Assembly: GCA_029747585.1 (NCBI GenBank)
Contig: JAPEVF010000496.1
Coordinates: 1 to 33,551, forward strand
Length of the DNA stretch: 33,551 nucleotides
Source of the DNA: Pleurotus djamor
Taxonomy: Eukaryota; Basidiomycota; Agaricomycetes; Agaricales; Pleurotaceae
Reading direction: 5' to 3'
The translations under genes and the position numbers were made by a program. Position 1 is the stretch's first letter. Each line of letters starts with the position of its first letter. The notes below the pieces were generated by a model, which was given only the letters and a program-made list of their open reading frames with translations, searched no databases and had not been told where the DNA came from. Below are positions 1-11,021 of the stretch, in pieces.

Positions 1-85
1 GGCCGCCTCTGACTTTTGTTGAGGAAGTCTTTTTCTTTGTGGAAGTTGGGGAGGATTGGGGCGATGAGGGAGGCGGCGCGGGGAC

Positions 86-116
<31 letters not shown>

Positions 117-190
117 GGGAGCTGGACGCGCTGAGGCAGGATCTGGCGTCCGCACGAGGGACACCAGGAGTCGTCGTACAAGTCCATCAT
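1..190 (-). CDS. N-terminus of an unidentified CxxC protein, cut by the window edge
   Basis: The minus strand is open from an ATG ATG pair at 190-185 to the edge, about 63 residues. The peptide begins MMDLYDDSWCPSCGRQI, with a CxxC pair at residues 10 and 13, followed by a Q10 run and a Pro/Ser/Lys-rich stretch. The ATG context is ACC ATG, a good eukaryotic start, and a TATA box lies about 70 nt upstream. The CxxC near the start followed by low complexity recalls conserved uncharacterised basidiomycete proteins and, more loosely, Ecl1-type zinc-binding proteins; I cannot decide from this piece. A second Cys or His pair, needed for a zinc site, would lie outside the window. That this is coding is fairly sure; the function is unknown. 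Confidence 0.6.
86..115. repeat. TTG microsatellite (ten units), coding Q10 on the minus strand
   Basis: Ten perfect TTG units on the + strand read as ten CAA codons in the left-edge gene. All ten glutamines use the same codon, as expected for replication slippage, so the length is likely to vary between strains. Confidence 0.9.
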
Positions 191-255
191 GGTGATGCTG
201 GCTGCGATGAAAATAGTGAAGTGGAGGGATCGGAAGTCAACCAGGCGATGGGGGG

Positions 256-262
256 TTTTATA
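256..262 (-). promoter_or_regulatory. TATA box of the left-edge gene
   Basis: The + strand TTTTATA reads TATAAAA on the minus strand, 66-72 nt upstream of the ATG at 190. The sequence between is C/T-rich on the minus strand, as is common in fungal 5' leaders. A CCAAT pentamer also occurs at about 411-415 on the + strand. Confidence 0.55.
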
Positions 263-2055
263 TCAACATCCAATCTCAGATTCATCGGACGGTGGGTTTA
301 GTTATTTATTTACTTATTTTATCGGAACACCGTCCCCTCTCATTATTTTACGTATCACTTATTATTTATTTATTTTGGAAATGTAAAATAATTATTTGGT
401 TGTGGGTGAGCCAATCGGGTGTCACCGAGGTTGCCGCGGACGGATGAATTCCGGAGTAAGCGNTTTTTCATTGGTGGCTCTGGTTTACCCCGCATTCCCC
501 GGCTTCCCGTTCCTCGATGCCTCTGCCCATGATTATGTGATGGGTCCTTTTCCGGCTTTACCCATTCCTCCTGCCCCATGGACGACATGTCTCTTTGTCA
601 ATCTACCTATATCCGGCGCATACACCCACCATTATGTATGTGCCCTCGGCGTTCTACTGTCTGTCTGTCAGTCGTCGTCCTCATTGGATTGATGGGTGGC
701 CCGAATCCCCGAGTCGTAGAGGTAATCGCGAACGGAATTATTTTTTTGTTCGTAGAGGTTTGTATGTAAACTCGCCTCTATTTCTCTATTGGGTACGCGG
801 CGAACCCTGAAGACGTCGTGATACCATATATCATCCCATCGGCCCTGCAAACAAGCAACATACCCCTTCCCTCGACCCTTCCCTATGCCCTTCCTTGCCG
901 TCCCTCCCTACGAGTCCTTACGCCGCTAGATTGGTTTTATCTTTTTTTTCTTCGTCTTTTTTTGATTCCTTTTTTGATTCCGTTTTATACTAGTCCTTTT
1001 TCGTTGAGTTTCTTTACGTCTTTGGTCGTCGATGCCGTAGGAGACTAGGAGACCGTAGGCAACTTTGATATTGGATTGGAATTCTATTGGTTTTGGTGCG
1101 GTTGGTTGGTGGGTCGACGTTCGAGGCCGCCGTCCGATGGTCGTATCACTTTGGGTTTGGGTCGTCGGCGTGGCATAGAAGATAGAAGATTGGCATACAT
1201 GGAAGGTATATTTTTCTTGGAAGGGCTGGAGGTTAGAATACACCAATGATATTCGATGGTATGAGAGATACGATAGTAGTGAAACTCAAACTGGAATGTT
1301 TGGGGTCCTTTATGGTGTAAGCGTCGCCTCTTCTTCCTCCATGCTTGGTCGGAGAGACATAGAGACATAGAGATATGGTGGAACTTTTCGCGATTGTAGA
1401 GTACGCGTAGTTTGAGTATATTCGATCAGTATGCAGCCGGTATGGGAGGGAGGGTTATGAGGTGGACGCGTTGGATGTTGGGTAAATTCAGGCACATACG
1501 ACGCGACTTTTGGTTTGACGCGTCTCGTCTCGTCGTGTCCTTGTGATTTATTTCAATTTGGTCTTTTCCCCACTCCCCGTGACATTCTACGGTGTACGCG
1601 TAGGACAAGTAGGATACTCTAGAGTCTATACGGTGTATGTACTGGTGTAGTGTAGGGAAGTTGGGAAGTGAGGGTTCGCGTCCGTACGTACGCGCCGAAA
1701 TGCAGGTTCTCCAGTTGCCAGTTGAAGTTACGCGTTCCGTCTATCTACCCATCCCGTCCGCCCGCGCGTTCAGTTTCGCGACCACACATCTGTTTGTTCG
1801 TTCTGTACTTGGAACCCAAATGCTTGTACATACATAGATGGAGTGTACCGAATGGACATGCATATGGTCGGTTGTATGTATAGGAAAATCAACAGGCAAA
1901 ACTCGCGTTCCTCCCTTCCTCGAACGTGTTCAACCCTCTTAATCCATCAACCCATCAACCCGTGAAGATGGAACATACCCAACGTCATACCCGTTAGACT
2001 AGTAGTGACGTTACCCAGCCACTGCACCCTTAACACAGCGCACAGAGACAGAGAC

Positions 2056-2099
2056 ACAGCCGGTACGGAGAGGGAAATGGTACAGCCGGTACGGAGAGG
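2056..2099. repeat. Short tandem duplication, period 26 bp
   Basis: An 18-bp segment beginning ACAGCCGGTACGG is present at 2056-2073 and again at 2082-2099, exactly 26 bp apart. It overlaps no supported gene. Confidence 0.75.
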
Positions 2100-2340
2100 A
2101 AGTGGAACGAGGTCAGGGAGGTGAAGGAAGGAAGGAAGGGAAGGAGGGAGGGTACATGAGCCTGAGGTTTGATGCATGATGCATGATGCGTGCGTCATCG
2201 TTGGATGTGATCCGTTCGTTCGTTCGGAATACTTTGGAGGTTTTTTGGAGGTGGAGGGTACTCTAGAGGTGGAGGGTATACTGAAGGAGCCTGAGGAATT
2301 CTTCGGCGGCGGCGCGTACGCGTAAGTTAGACTCGTTGAA

Positions 2341-2406
2341 GGACGGAGGATGGAGCGATGGAGGATGGAGGATGGATGGAGGATGGATGGAGGATGGAGG
2401 ATGGAG
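2341..2406. repeat. GGAT/GGA minisatellite
   Basis: About 66 bp of alternating GGATGGAT and GGAGGAT units, purine-rich with T interruptions. It sits between two ACGCGT sites. Similar but shorter GGAT runs lie at about 3378-3393. Confidence 0.85.
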
Positions 2407-2754
2407 ACGCGTTTGGTGGGTTTTGTTGGGTTATAGAGTAGGCAAGATAGATCTAGCTTGGTCGGTGGATGGGATGATGCTTGGGGTTAACGCGTCCGTC
2501 CAGGTTCTCCAAAGCTCATAACGCGCGTTGAATGTTTGGACGTTTGGATGTTGGACGATGAAGGTTTGAACGTTGTGAGGAGGTGTATGTTGTATGATAG
2601 GGTGGACATTGTAGGAGGGCGCAGCCACGCGCTAGTCATCGCCATCCCATCCATCCTTAACCTACCATTTACCATATCTTGCTACGCTGAGCCACTCGGG
2701 CTCGGATGCTTCCGCGGGATCGTTTTCGGTTTCGTTCTTCCCTGCGTTTCTGAT

Positions 2755-2777
2755 CGCTCTCTCTCTCTCTATCTCTC
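2755..2777. repeat. CT dinucleotide run
   Basis: A run of CT units interrupted by a single A, in non-coding sequence. No further meaning can be read from it. Confidence 0.7.
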
Positions 2778-4403
2778 AAGTTTCTTTGGGTATAACTTTT
2801 GTTGGGAGGAGTTGGGAGGAGTTGAGTTGGGAGGAGTGGTGTCGCGGGTGGCGGGTGGCGGGGTTTTAGGAGGGTGTTGTTCGTGTTATTGGGTGGCTTT
2901 GTTGGATGTTCGTATGTTGTGGAGTCGTATATGTTGTGGAGTCGTTTTGTCGTTTTGTCCGTTTTATCGAACCGTTTTGTTTTGTCGGACGGGTAGTCAT
3001 TACCCCCCTGTCTCACCTCGACTTGTTCTGTATTTTTTTGGTANTTTTATCTTTGTCGCACCGATCGATGACGCAACGCAATTTTTGATTTTGAAACCGC
3101 TAACCGCTAACTGTGGACAAAGAGACAAGGGAGAAAAGAAAAGAAAAGGTTCCGCGTTCTCATGATCAACCTGTGGGCTTTGTCCGAGGTGTCTCTCATG
3201 CTTAGATAGAATATAATACGGACTATGGGACTAGAGTATGGGGGGTCTGCCAAGTCTTAGGGGGACCTTAGAGTCTTAGACCTTAGACCGTAGATCAAGA
3301 GGTTAGCGTGGTTATAGGTGTCTAAGCACCGCCCAATTGCTTGTCTTGGATGGTAGGCCCGGGGTGGTAGGATGGACGGATGGATGGATGGATAGCATGT
3401 GCGTTGGGCTACTGGATAAGTATACGGACCGGGACCTTATGGACTTGATGCTAAGGAAGTAGACCGCATCGTGGCATGGGTTGGCGTCCCCATGTTTCCT
3501 CTCCCCACTAGGTATGTAGGTACGGACTATGATGGGTGGGATTTAACACGAGCGTCCGCCCATCTCCCCCGTTCTCCGTTCTCCCCATACGTAGTAGGTC
3601 GTGCTGGGTCTACGCTCTCGGGAGTTGCCAGTACACAGTGCGTCAGACCGAGACGTTCCCCGTACCTTTTTCCTTTTCCTTCTCCTTCTCAGCACTCCTT
3701 GTTTAGTTGTTTTTTTTTGTTGCTTCGGGTATCCCCCTGTGCGGCGGCGGCGTCAACATTTAAATATTTAGAGGTGAAGGTGAAACGGAGATGGAGACAT
3801 CTCGACAATCAGGAATCAAACCCCGGAATTTATTATCTGATAGGTGATAGTTGATATTTGGTATGATGTATGGGTGTGGCCGAGGAGGTATCTTGTTTTT
3901 TGGTTTTGGTTCCTTGTCTTATCTTAGTCTACGGTATGTTTTTTCGTCTGGTTGTTGGGTTTTGATGTGGGACGGTTTAATGGTCTGTGTGGTATGTGCC
4001 AGTGTGGGATGTGGTTGAAAGACGGTGTGTGGGTTTCTTGATAAGAAGCTTGCTCTAGTGATTTGGTGATTTGGTGCGACTTTGCGCTAGGGCCCGGGGT
4101 TGGACGGGTATTGGCATCATGCATGAGTGGTTAAACAAGGACGGTTGGATAGTTGGGCGGCGGCGGCGGCGATGAGTGTACCTATGATGTAGATTAGAGT
4201 ATCAAGTGATCTGAATTTTGGACCGTCCGGGGTTGTGCGTGGTTGCATGTATGGGGAAGAGGTGGTAGGAGGAGGAAGAGTATGATTATTTGCGTTACGG
4301 CGGTTTGCGAATGCGTAGGTTGAACGTTGAGGTTTTTTTTGGTGGACGTTGGCGGTTGGTAACGTAGCGGTTGGTATGGCACTCTGTAATCTACGTCCTA
4401 TAA

Positions 4404-4577
4404 TCCGTATCTGCATCAACGCCCATATCAACACCCATATCATTTTTTCATCCGTCATCGAGGTCGCCACTTGGAGAGGAAGACTCCGAGTCCGAGCCTC
4501 CGAGGAAGTTTGTGGTGTACCTGAGTCCACGTCCATCCACTCCGTCCGCCAACTCCCGCTCCGAGTTCTCATACTAA
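4404..4577 (+). other. Coding-like Ser/Pro-rich open frame without a start codon
   Basis: Fifty-seven codons run from just after a TAA to a TAA at 4575-4577. The reading is Ser/Pro-rich, then acidic (GEEDSESEPPRKFVVYLSP), then Ser-rich up to the stop. It has the look of a protein C-terminus, but there is no ATG and no AG acceptor near its left end that would join it to an upstream exon. The minus strand of the same segment is also open, so this may be chance or the relic of a gene end. Confidence 0.2.
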
Positions 4578-7500
4578 GCACATAAACGCATGTGCTAATT
4601 GATAAGTGAGTGAGATAGGTGGAATAAGTGGGTTTCGGCGATTTGGGTGGTTCGTTGATCATTATCCCCTGACAGGCGGTATGGAACCACATACTATTGA
4701 GCCTGAGGTGTCATTGTCATCATGATCATTGTAAACGTGAACGTGAGCGGATGCTAATTAGTGGGTTTAAATGGTTTAATGTTCTTTAGGTCTGAAGTGG
4801 TTTCATTCAGGACTCGTATATTAGCTCGGGATGCGGTTCCGGCTCGAGGGTTGTCGGTGCCGGTGAATGTTGGTGGTTTTTTTTGGCGTTTGGAATGGTT
4901 GGTGGAATTTGATTCCGAGAGGAGTTAGGGTTATTTGGTTAGGAGGGTTGGTCAGTTGAGTAGTCAGACGGTGGGAGCGTTCTTCTTCACTCACCTGACA
5001 CATGGGCCTCACATGAATGTATGTACACGCTGACCTCCATTCCAACCATCCATATTCAACGTCGCTCGTACTACATCTCTTCGAAGTTCGGGTCCTGAGG
5101 CCTGGGGAGTTATATAGGAGCACACGCCAGGGGGATCGTCCAAAAACGAACACGAACTTCGGCGTACCTTCGGAAGATGTGCCGAAAGCCATGCACTTGT
5201 CTCTCAGACGCACCGTGGTATCCTCGTGGTCTCACTCATGCTCCCAAGACTCAAGATGGGTGACCGATCTGAGTTCGAGCAGCACCTACCTTCGATGAGT
5301 GATGAGTGATATGCTTACTTGGAAACCTGAGGCGAGAGGGTGGTTACAGCTTACAGCTCACAGGCTTATAGAGTAGCTCTGGGTTTCCTTTTGATCCACG
5401 AGTTGTCCACGCGCCCACGACATGGTCAGACGGTTTCCTCGCCACGAGATACTCTGGTGACAATGGCGTTCGGTTTGTGTTTGTCCGTTTATGGACGCCT
5501 GAGGTCCCAGTGAGGTTGCGATGGTTGGGGTGAGGATGAGGGTGAGGGCTTTTCCCCATTCCTCGCCCCATACCCCTCATGCCTCATGTTCATTGTTCAT
5601 TGTTCGAGTCACGAATCGGACTCGTGCGTGTGCATTGTCCCCCATACACATACTTACCGCAAGCTAGCAGCTCCTAGCTCATAGTTCACAGCTTTGTTGT
5701 CATTTGATAAAATTAACCCCGTGTTGAAGACACGTTGGGTTGGATTGGATCCCCTGTACGTCTTATGATCTACTCTATCGAGGCTTTGTGGAGAGGCTGA
5801 GTTTACAGCTTCGATCGCTTTGATGGCCTAGGGATGGTCACGATTTAGCTAGCTAGCTGGCTATAGGGCGTTTGGTTTTGAAACGTCTTGTTGGTCCGGA
5901 TGTACGATGCGGGGGTTGAGGCTTGAGTGCTATTCAGCGTACTGCTTGAGTTACTTACTGGGGAATATCCGAGTCGTGGGGACGTGAGGACGTGAAGGCA
6001 AGGACGATCCTCGGCGAATCCCCGTCCTATGGTCAGTTCTCGGTCTTTGGCTCTTGGTCTTGCTTGGTCTCGCATTCGCCCGTGGACAATCTGTTCCAGG
6101 AGTAATCACGGCTCCGAGGTACACTACTTATGCGATATCTTGGGACCTGGTGAAGATAGCTGATAACTTCGGTGAGTGACGCTTGATATCCATGCCACAT
6201 TTATGATATCACGTCCCGTCCGTGCCTCAGTTTAGAGTTAACATCATTCAGGGAGTAGGGGGGTCAGGAGTTGAGGCGTTTGAGATTGGGTTGTCAGTGC
6301 TAGAGTAACCTTAATACGGCGGAAACGGGGTAGGGACTTGTGATTATGTCGTAGGGGTGTTACTAGGTACGTAGTTTTTGACTTATTGGTAGAGACGTCG
6401 ACGATGACATTAGGTCACAGGTGTAGGTAGATATGAGATTGTTGATGTATTTTGCGGCGGCTTGCGGTGGGCATGGAGAAAGCAAATGAACGTTAGACTT
6501 TGAGGGACATAGCTTGACGCCGCTGGGGGACAGCTAGGTACTTGGTCTGGGTTCCTTGGTTGTTACAGGTCATAATCATAAGTCGCTGCGCACAGAGCCC
6601 TCGCCTTTGTGCCAGTGTGAAAGCGGTCCTATGATCAGCCGTAGCGGTAGCGGCCGTGGTCTTTCAGGTGGCTAGCAGATAAGGACGAGGTGATCCGGGT
6701 GGTATAGGTAGCTATGTACTTAGCTGATAATCGCGGCGAAAAAGCATGAGGTGGTGGACGTGCGGGTGGTGTGGAGATATGTTTCAAAGCAAGCAATCGG
6801 GAGTAGAAAGCACAAGTTATGATATCGAGCTTGAAAGAGATGTTGGGAGATATCGGCATCGCCCTTGACCTTGGGGGATTTAGGTACTGCGGCACTGGGA
6901 GGGTGGTAGCAACTCCGGTGGTTGCTCTGTCAGGTAGCACCTGCTTGGACATTGGTGTTCGTATGTTCCGTTATGATAGCGTGGGTGGACATGCCTCTTT
7001 TGGACTGCGGGTTACCATGCATGACCTTTGGTGAGACGTGCTACGGCGCGGGCTCGCCTAAATCACACTGGTGGACGATTAGATTGATCAGTTAAGTCTT
7101 GATTTATCCACGATGCTTACACTTACTAGCTAAGGATAAGATAGATAGATGGGTACCTTTCGCTGGGAGGACAGAGAGCTCGCTTGTTTGAGCCGAGGTA
7201 ATCGGTAGATAACGATGGATATGGAAGATTTTTTGTGAGGCGCGGTGGGCGAATGGCGCTAAAGTCTTGATCCTTGAACTGGATTGTCCATCATAGGATA
7301 GGCGATGCTTGGAAGAGTTTCTCCGGGGCTTATCCACGATGTGACTCGGTCGATCTCACCAACGTGGCTGGATTGGTTGAAAGGCTTTGGCGAAAGGTCC
7401 TACGTGGGTTGATCCCGAGTCCACAGCGAGCAGGTTATAGTTTAATAGGCGTTCAAGAGGTGTCCCCAGATTTTCTCCGAGAGTTTCCATGGGAGTATGT

Positions 7501-10500
7501 GTGCTGAGGGAGAGGGAGGAGCTTCGGTATTTATCCATGATCAGACCGTAGGTAACCAGTCAGAAGTCAGATGGAACCATGAATATGGAAGAGTGTACGG
7601 ATTTCCGGTGATCAGACCCGAATGTTGGGTGATCGATACTTCTTGGGTGATTACTATAAGGAAGGTGTAGATGACATCGATGTGTCAATAGCTGTTCGAG
7701 CTGGGCCGGTGTTTCCTTCGCGTCCGTTCCGAGTCGGATGCAGTGTGTTATTGTACTTAGTCTATCGTAGACATTTAGAATGTCAAGCCTCAACTAGGTG
7801 CTTTGGGACGTGATGCATTGATGATCCGAAACGTGTGTCGCCAGTGATTGCCCAAGGACAAACATATGGATGTCATACCATAAGTTGCGAATATGGAACA
7901 GTGGCGGTTTGAATACCCATGCCCTACCAGTCGGTGGACAACCTCGGAGGGATTTAATCGGCAATTAATACGAGTTGGTATGGTCGACCGTCGGTGAGAT
8001 GACCAGTATGTAGTAGAGTCCTCCTTGAGTTTCTCCGAATTTAGCCATACGAGCCGCTCGAGTTAAGCGACAGGTCAGGAGTGTTTAGACACTAGGAAGA
8101 CTCGGCGATGGGATGATGGAAAATTTGATGGTGTGGTGGTAGGAGTCTCCGGAGAGATGTGGATACAATTGCAACGGGTGGCTGCTAAGGGCTTAGCTAG
8201 TCGTACTTGGAGTATTCCCGGTTTCATAGGGAAGCAGATGAAGAAGAGGATACACCGACAGTTAATTCGATGTGCGGCCTTTACAGAATTGCGTAGTCAG
8301 TAACAGCATACCTTCCGAGGTGCGATGGTATCTCCTAACCCAAAAGAGCAGTTAGCAACGATGATTCGATGTATACAGGCTCTTTTGCATACCCTTTGAG
8401 TCAACTTTGGAGGAGCGAAGACATTATGCGCTACGTTCCGTTTGTCATACGCTCTTCCGAAGGAGGATAAAGGTGGGTACCGTCGACTTCTTCCAACCTT
8501 CTTCCGATGGCAGAAGGACGGTGGTGGCTCGAGCTGTTGAAGGAATGTGGCGCGCATAACAGGAGGTGTGGGGAAATGCTGTTGAGTATACGCGTTCGAT
8601 GCAAGTACGGGGAAGTAGAGGAGGCGGGAAACGTGGTAGAAGATCAGCTTCCGCGTACGCCGGTGTACCCCTTAGCACTGATCTTCATTTTGCTGTGATG
8701 ATACCCCATATCTGTGTTACGATCAGATGCCTTCGTCGACAGGTTGTTGAATGGACGCACCGAGTTGAGCGCCAAATCTTTTCTTTTTAACTTAGCACAG
8801 GTACGAAGGCACCTAGGTAGGCGTTGCTTCCTAGGAGCACACTAGGGGATCTCCTGTTTTGATTATTCCGTGAAACCTCAGTTAACTGGTGGCGTTCACT
8901 TTCTGCTCGGTATCATCTGTACGCATCCTGTGCAACGTTATTCAGCGCGATGACGAGAATGAAGAATGTTTGAGAACGATGGTTGAGAGAGGCCAGAATG
9001 GAGAAGAAGCGACAGAGATGCCAGAGAAAGCACAAGGCAGACGCCCCTCCGCACACACCGGTGCATCATGAGTGGATTGGTAACGCGTAGCATCATTGTC
9101 CGATCAAAGCTGGAGAAGCGCCGATGTTAATATCTCCATCGGTAACGATGGTGCCGTCTGTTGTAGGAATGAGTCGAAATAGACACAAATTCTCTGCTCA
9201 GAAAGAGACCACAAGAGTAGAGGTAGTTTCTTGGTTTCGCTGTTGGTAATTGAAGAAGTGGTATCTAAGGCATCGAAAACGTAGGTGCGACGGCTTGCGT
9301 AGTGTCAGAACGTGGGGTCCTGATCCGGGGCGTTAAGTATCATATCCTTTGACGGCCCCTGGGGCACACATCAACCTCCCATCGCGCTGTTGCAGATAGA
9401 TCAGGATACTTAGCTAAGTCTACTTTGATAGATGTACTACTTACACAGTTACTGAAGATGGAAGTTGCACAGATACGTCCTGGAAATGATGTCGGTGATG
9501 AGCATGAGACGGAGGTACAGATAGTAACGGATGAATTGCTAACCTTCCGCAGATGCGAAATCACCTTTGATAGCTTTTCCATGTAAGTGATGTCGACTCG
9601 GAGTGTTCCGTCGCTATGCACCATTTAGTAACATGGGACAGAAAGCATGGGAGTTGTGGTCGTTTCGATCCGTTAAGCCAGGGATGCAGTGTCATGAGGG
9701 GTGACTCGGACATGATTGAGCCAAGAATAGATAGAAGCTTCGTCCTGGGTTGCCTGGCCGCTGAATGTCGCACCGAGGTGGTATAATTATGGGTTCCTTG
9801 GGTCCTAGACTCAGTGCAAAAGCATCTTGTACCGGAAGACAGCGAGTTCACCGGTGGAGGAATTCGTTGCCGTTTTCGAAGACATCGTGACAGAAAGCAG
9901 CGCCGAGAAGGTTCGATTGTTGCAAGATGTGGCCATGAGCGGGATATTTCATCAAGGCCTCCCGACGGATTGTGATATCCTGTGGCGCAGGCTGAGCATC
10001 ATCAAGCGGATATATATCTTTACGAGCGTTGATGACATCTAGATGTGGGGTTTCTAGATGGTGGGCGGCAGAGGGCACACTTGATTGAACGCAAAGCACG
10101 AGCGAGCAAACTGTTGGAGAGCTGAAGCTAGAGGAGCACTTGGCGACAGGACTTCTCGACCAAGTCCGCCAGCTCTCGGGGTCTGTAGATTATTCTTGGA
10201 TGGAGGAAACATTGGGAATGAAGCTCGAACTTACAACGGCCGGAAATGTCGCGCCGCAAGTTCGCGCCTGTTCTATACCGTGTGGGAAGTGATACGAGAG
10301 ACGACTTGGCGACTCTGACATAGCCGTCGGCGAATTGGAGAAGCCTTCGCATCTGGGAATCGAACGGTCGACACAAGGACGTGAGATACAAGGAGAGTCT
10401 GATCAGTCGGCGCTCTGATGCCTAATCCCAGCGGCGGTCAGAGAGTAGATGTTAACCAATGGCAATAGGGAAGAAGGGGATTGGAAGAAGAAACAGAGTT

Positions 10501-10536
10501 CATGGAGGGGAGAAGCCGAATGATGGAATGACTGTA

Positions 10537-11021
10537 TGTAAGGATGGTATAAGGATCGCGACCTAGGTTAGGCTAAGTGCGAGATGCGGGTTCGAGGGTC
10601 TCAAGGGACGAGGTACCCCGTGGGAGTGGTGGTGGTTGGTGGTTAAGGTGAGAACGCGAGCTCAAGCGCGAGAGCGCGAGCGCGTCAAGATGGGGGGAAA
10701 CCCTTCGCGGGAGTGTATTGGGTGCGCGAGAGTTCGTATGGAGGTACGCGAGTTCGATAAACTGAAAATCTACATATAGCATAGGCATAAGGCATATAAA
10801 TATGGGCATAGTGAGGTGGCATAGGCAGGTGGAATGGAAGATGAGCATAGGAGGAAAGACTAAATAGCGTACTAGAGTCACTAAAGACTAAAATAGCTCG
10901 TCTTGAGTCATAAGAGCATAATGTGGCATAATGCAAGGGAGCGCGAGGGTAACGCGAGGGGGAGAGGTGAAACGCGAGGAGAGGACACGATTCAGGAGAG
11001 AAAAGGGGGTAACCCCTTACA
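10537..11021 (+). mobile_element. LTR-like element, solo or relic
   Basis: The 485-bp segment starts TGTAAGG and ends CCTTACA, so it has TG..CA ends within 7-bp inverted repeats, as LTRs do. Inside are a TATAAATA at 10795-10802, repeated GCATAG words upstream and repeated CGCGAG words on both flanks. One base beyond the right end is TGGGAGCATGG, which could be a primer-binding site because it opens with TGG, complementary to a tRNA CCA end. Purine-rich sequence precedes the left end. I see no matching 5-bp target duplication (CTGTA on the left, ATGGG on the right), no second LTR and no gag-pol motif nearby. Orientation is inferred from the TATA box and the possible primer site. Confidence 0.4.

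Larger units (their letters stand above)
1403..2495. promoter_or_regulatory. Cluster of eight ACGCGT (MluI-box-like) hexamers
   Basis: ACGCGT occurs at 1403, 1466, 1518, 1596, 1730, 2318, 2407 and 2490. The hexamer is palindromic, so strand does not matter. One is expected about every 4.1 kb in random sequence, and the rest of the window holds about that density. In ascomycete yeasts this is the MCB site bound by MBF (Mbp1/Swi6-type) for G1/S genes. The cluster lies 1.2-2.3 kb upstream of the left-edge gene, the nearest candidate target. That it works as an MBF site here is inference. Confidence 0.4.
191..10536. other. Long gene-poor stretch upstream of the left-edge gene
   Basis: I find no reading frame here with a recognisable domain or a convincing exon chain. 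The open frames are short, overlap on both strands and lack conserved motifs. Composition is unusual: + strand lines at 1081-1140, 2221-2280 and 3901-3960 have 44, 43 and 48 G+T bases out of 60; the bias is weaker by 8 kb (35 of 60 at 8161-8220). Simple repeats and an ACGCGT cluster are listed separately. The stretch may be a very long regulatory region, a non-coding transcript or decayed repeats; the sequence alone does not decide. Confidence 0.5.

Noticed and set aside
2536..3165. Open frame of 209 codons on the + strand
   Set aside because: Cys/Val/Phe-rich reading of G+T-biased, repeat-containing DNA with no motif; the minus strand is open as well.
4117..4692. Open frame of 191 codons on the minus strand
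   Set aside because: No recognisable domain or good codon pattern; length is helped by the C+A bias of this strand.
9340..10391. Several open frames of 70-100 codons, considered as retroelement remains
   Set aside because: No integrase, reverse transcriptase, RNase H or zinc-knuckle motif could be recognised in any frame.
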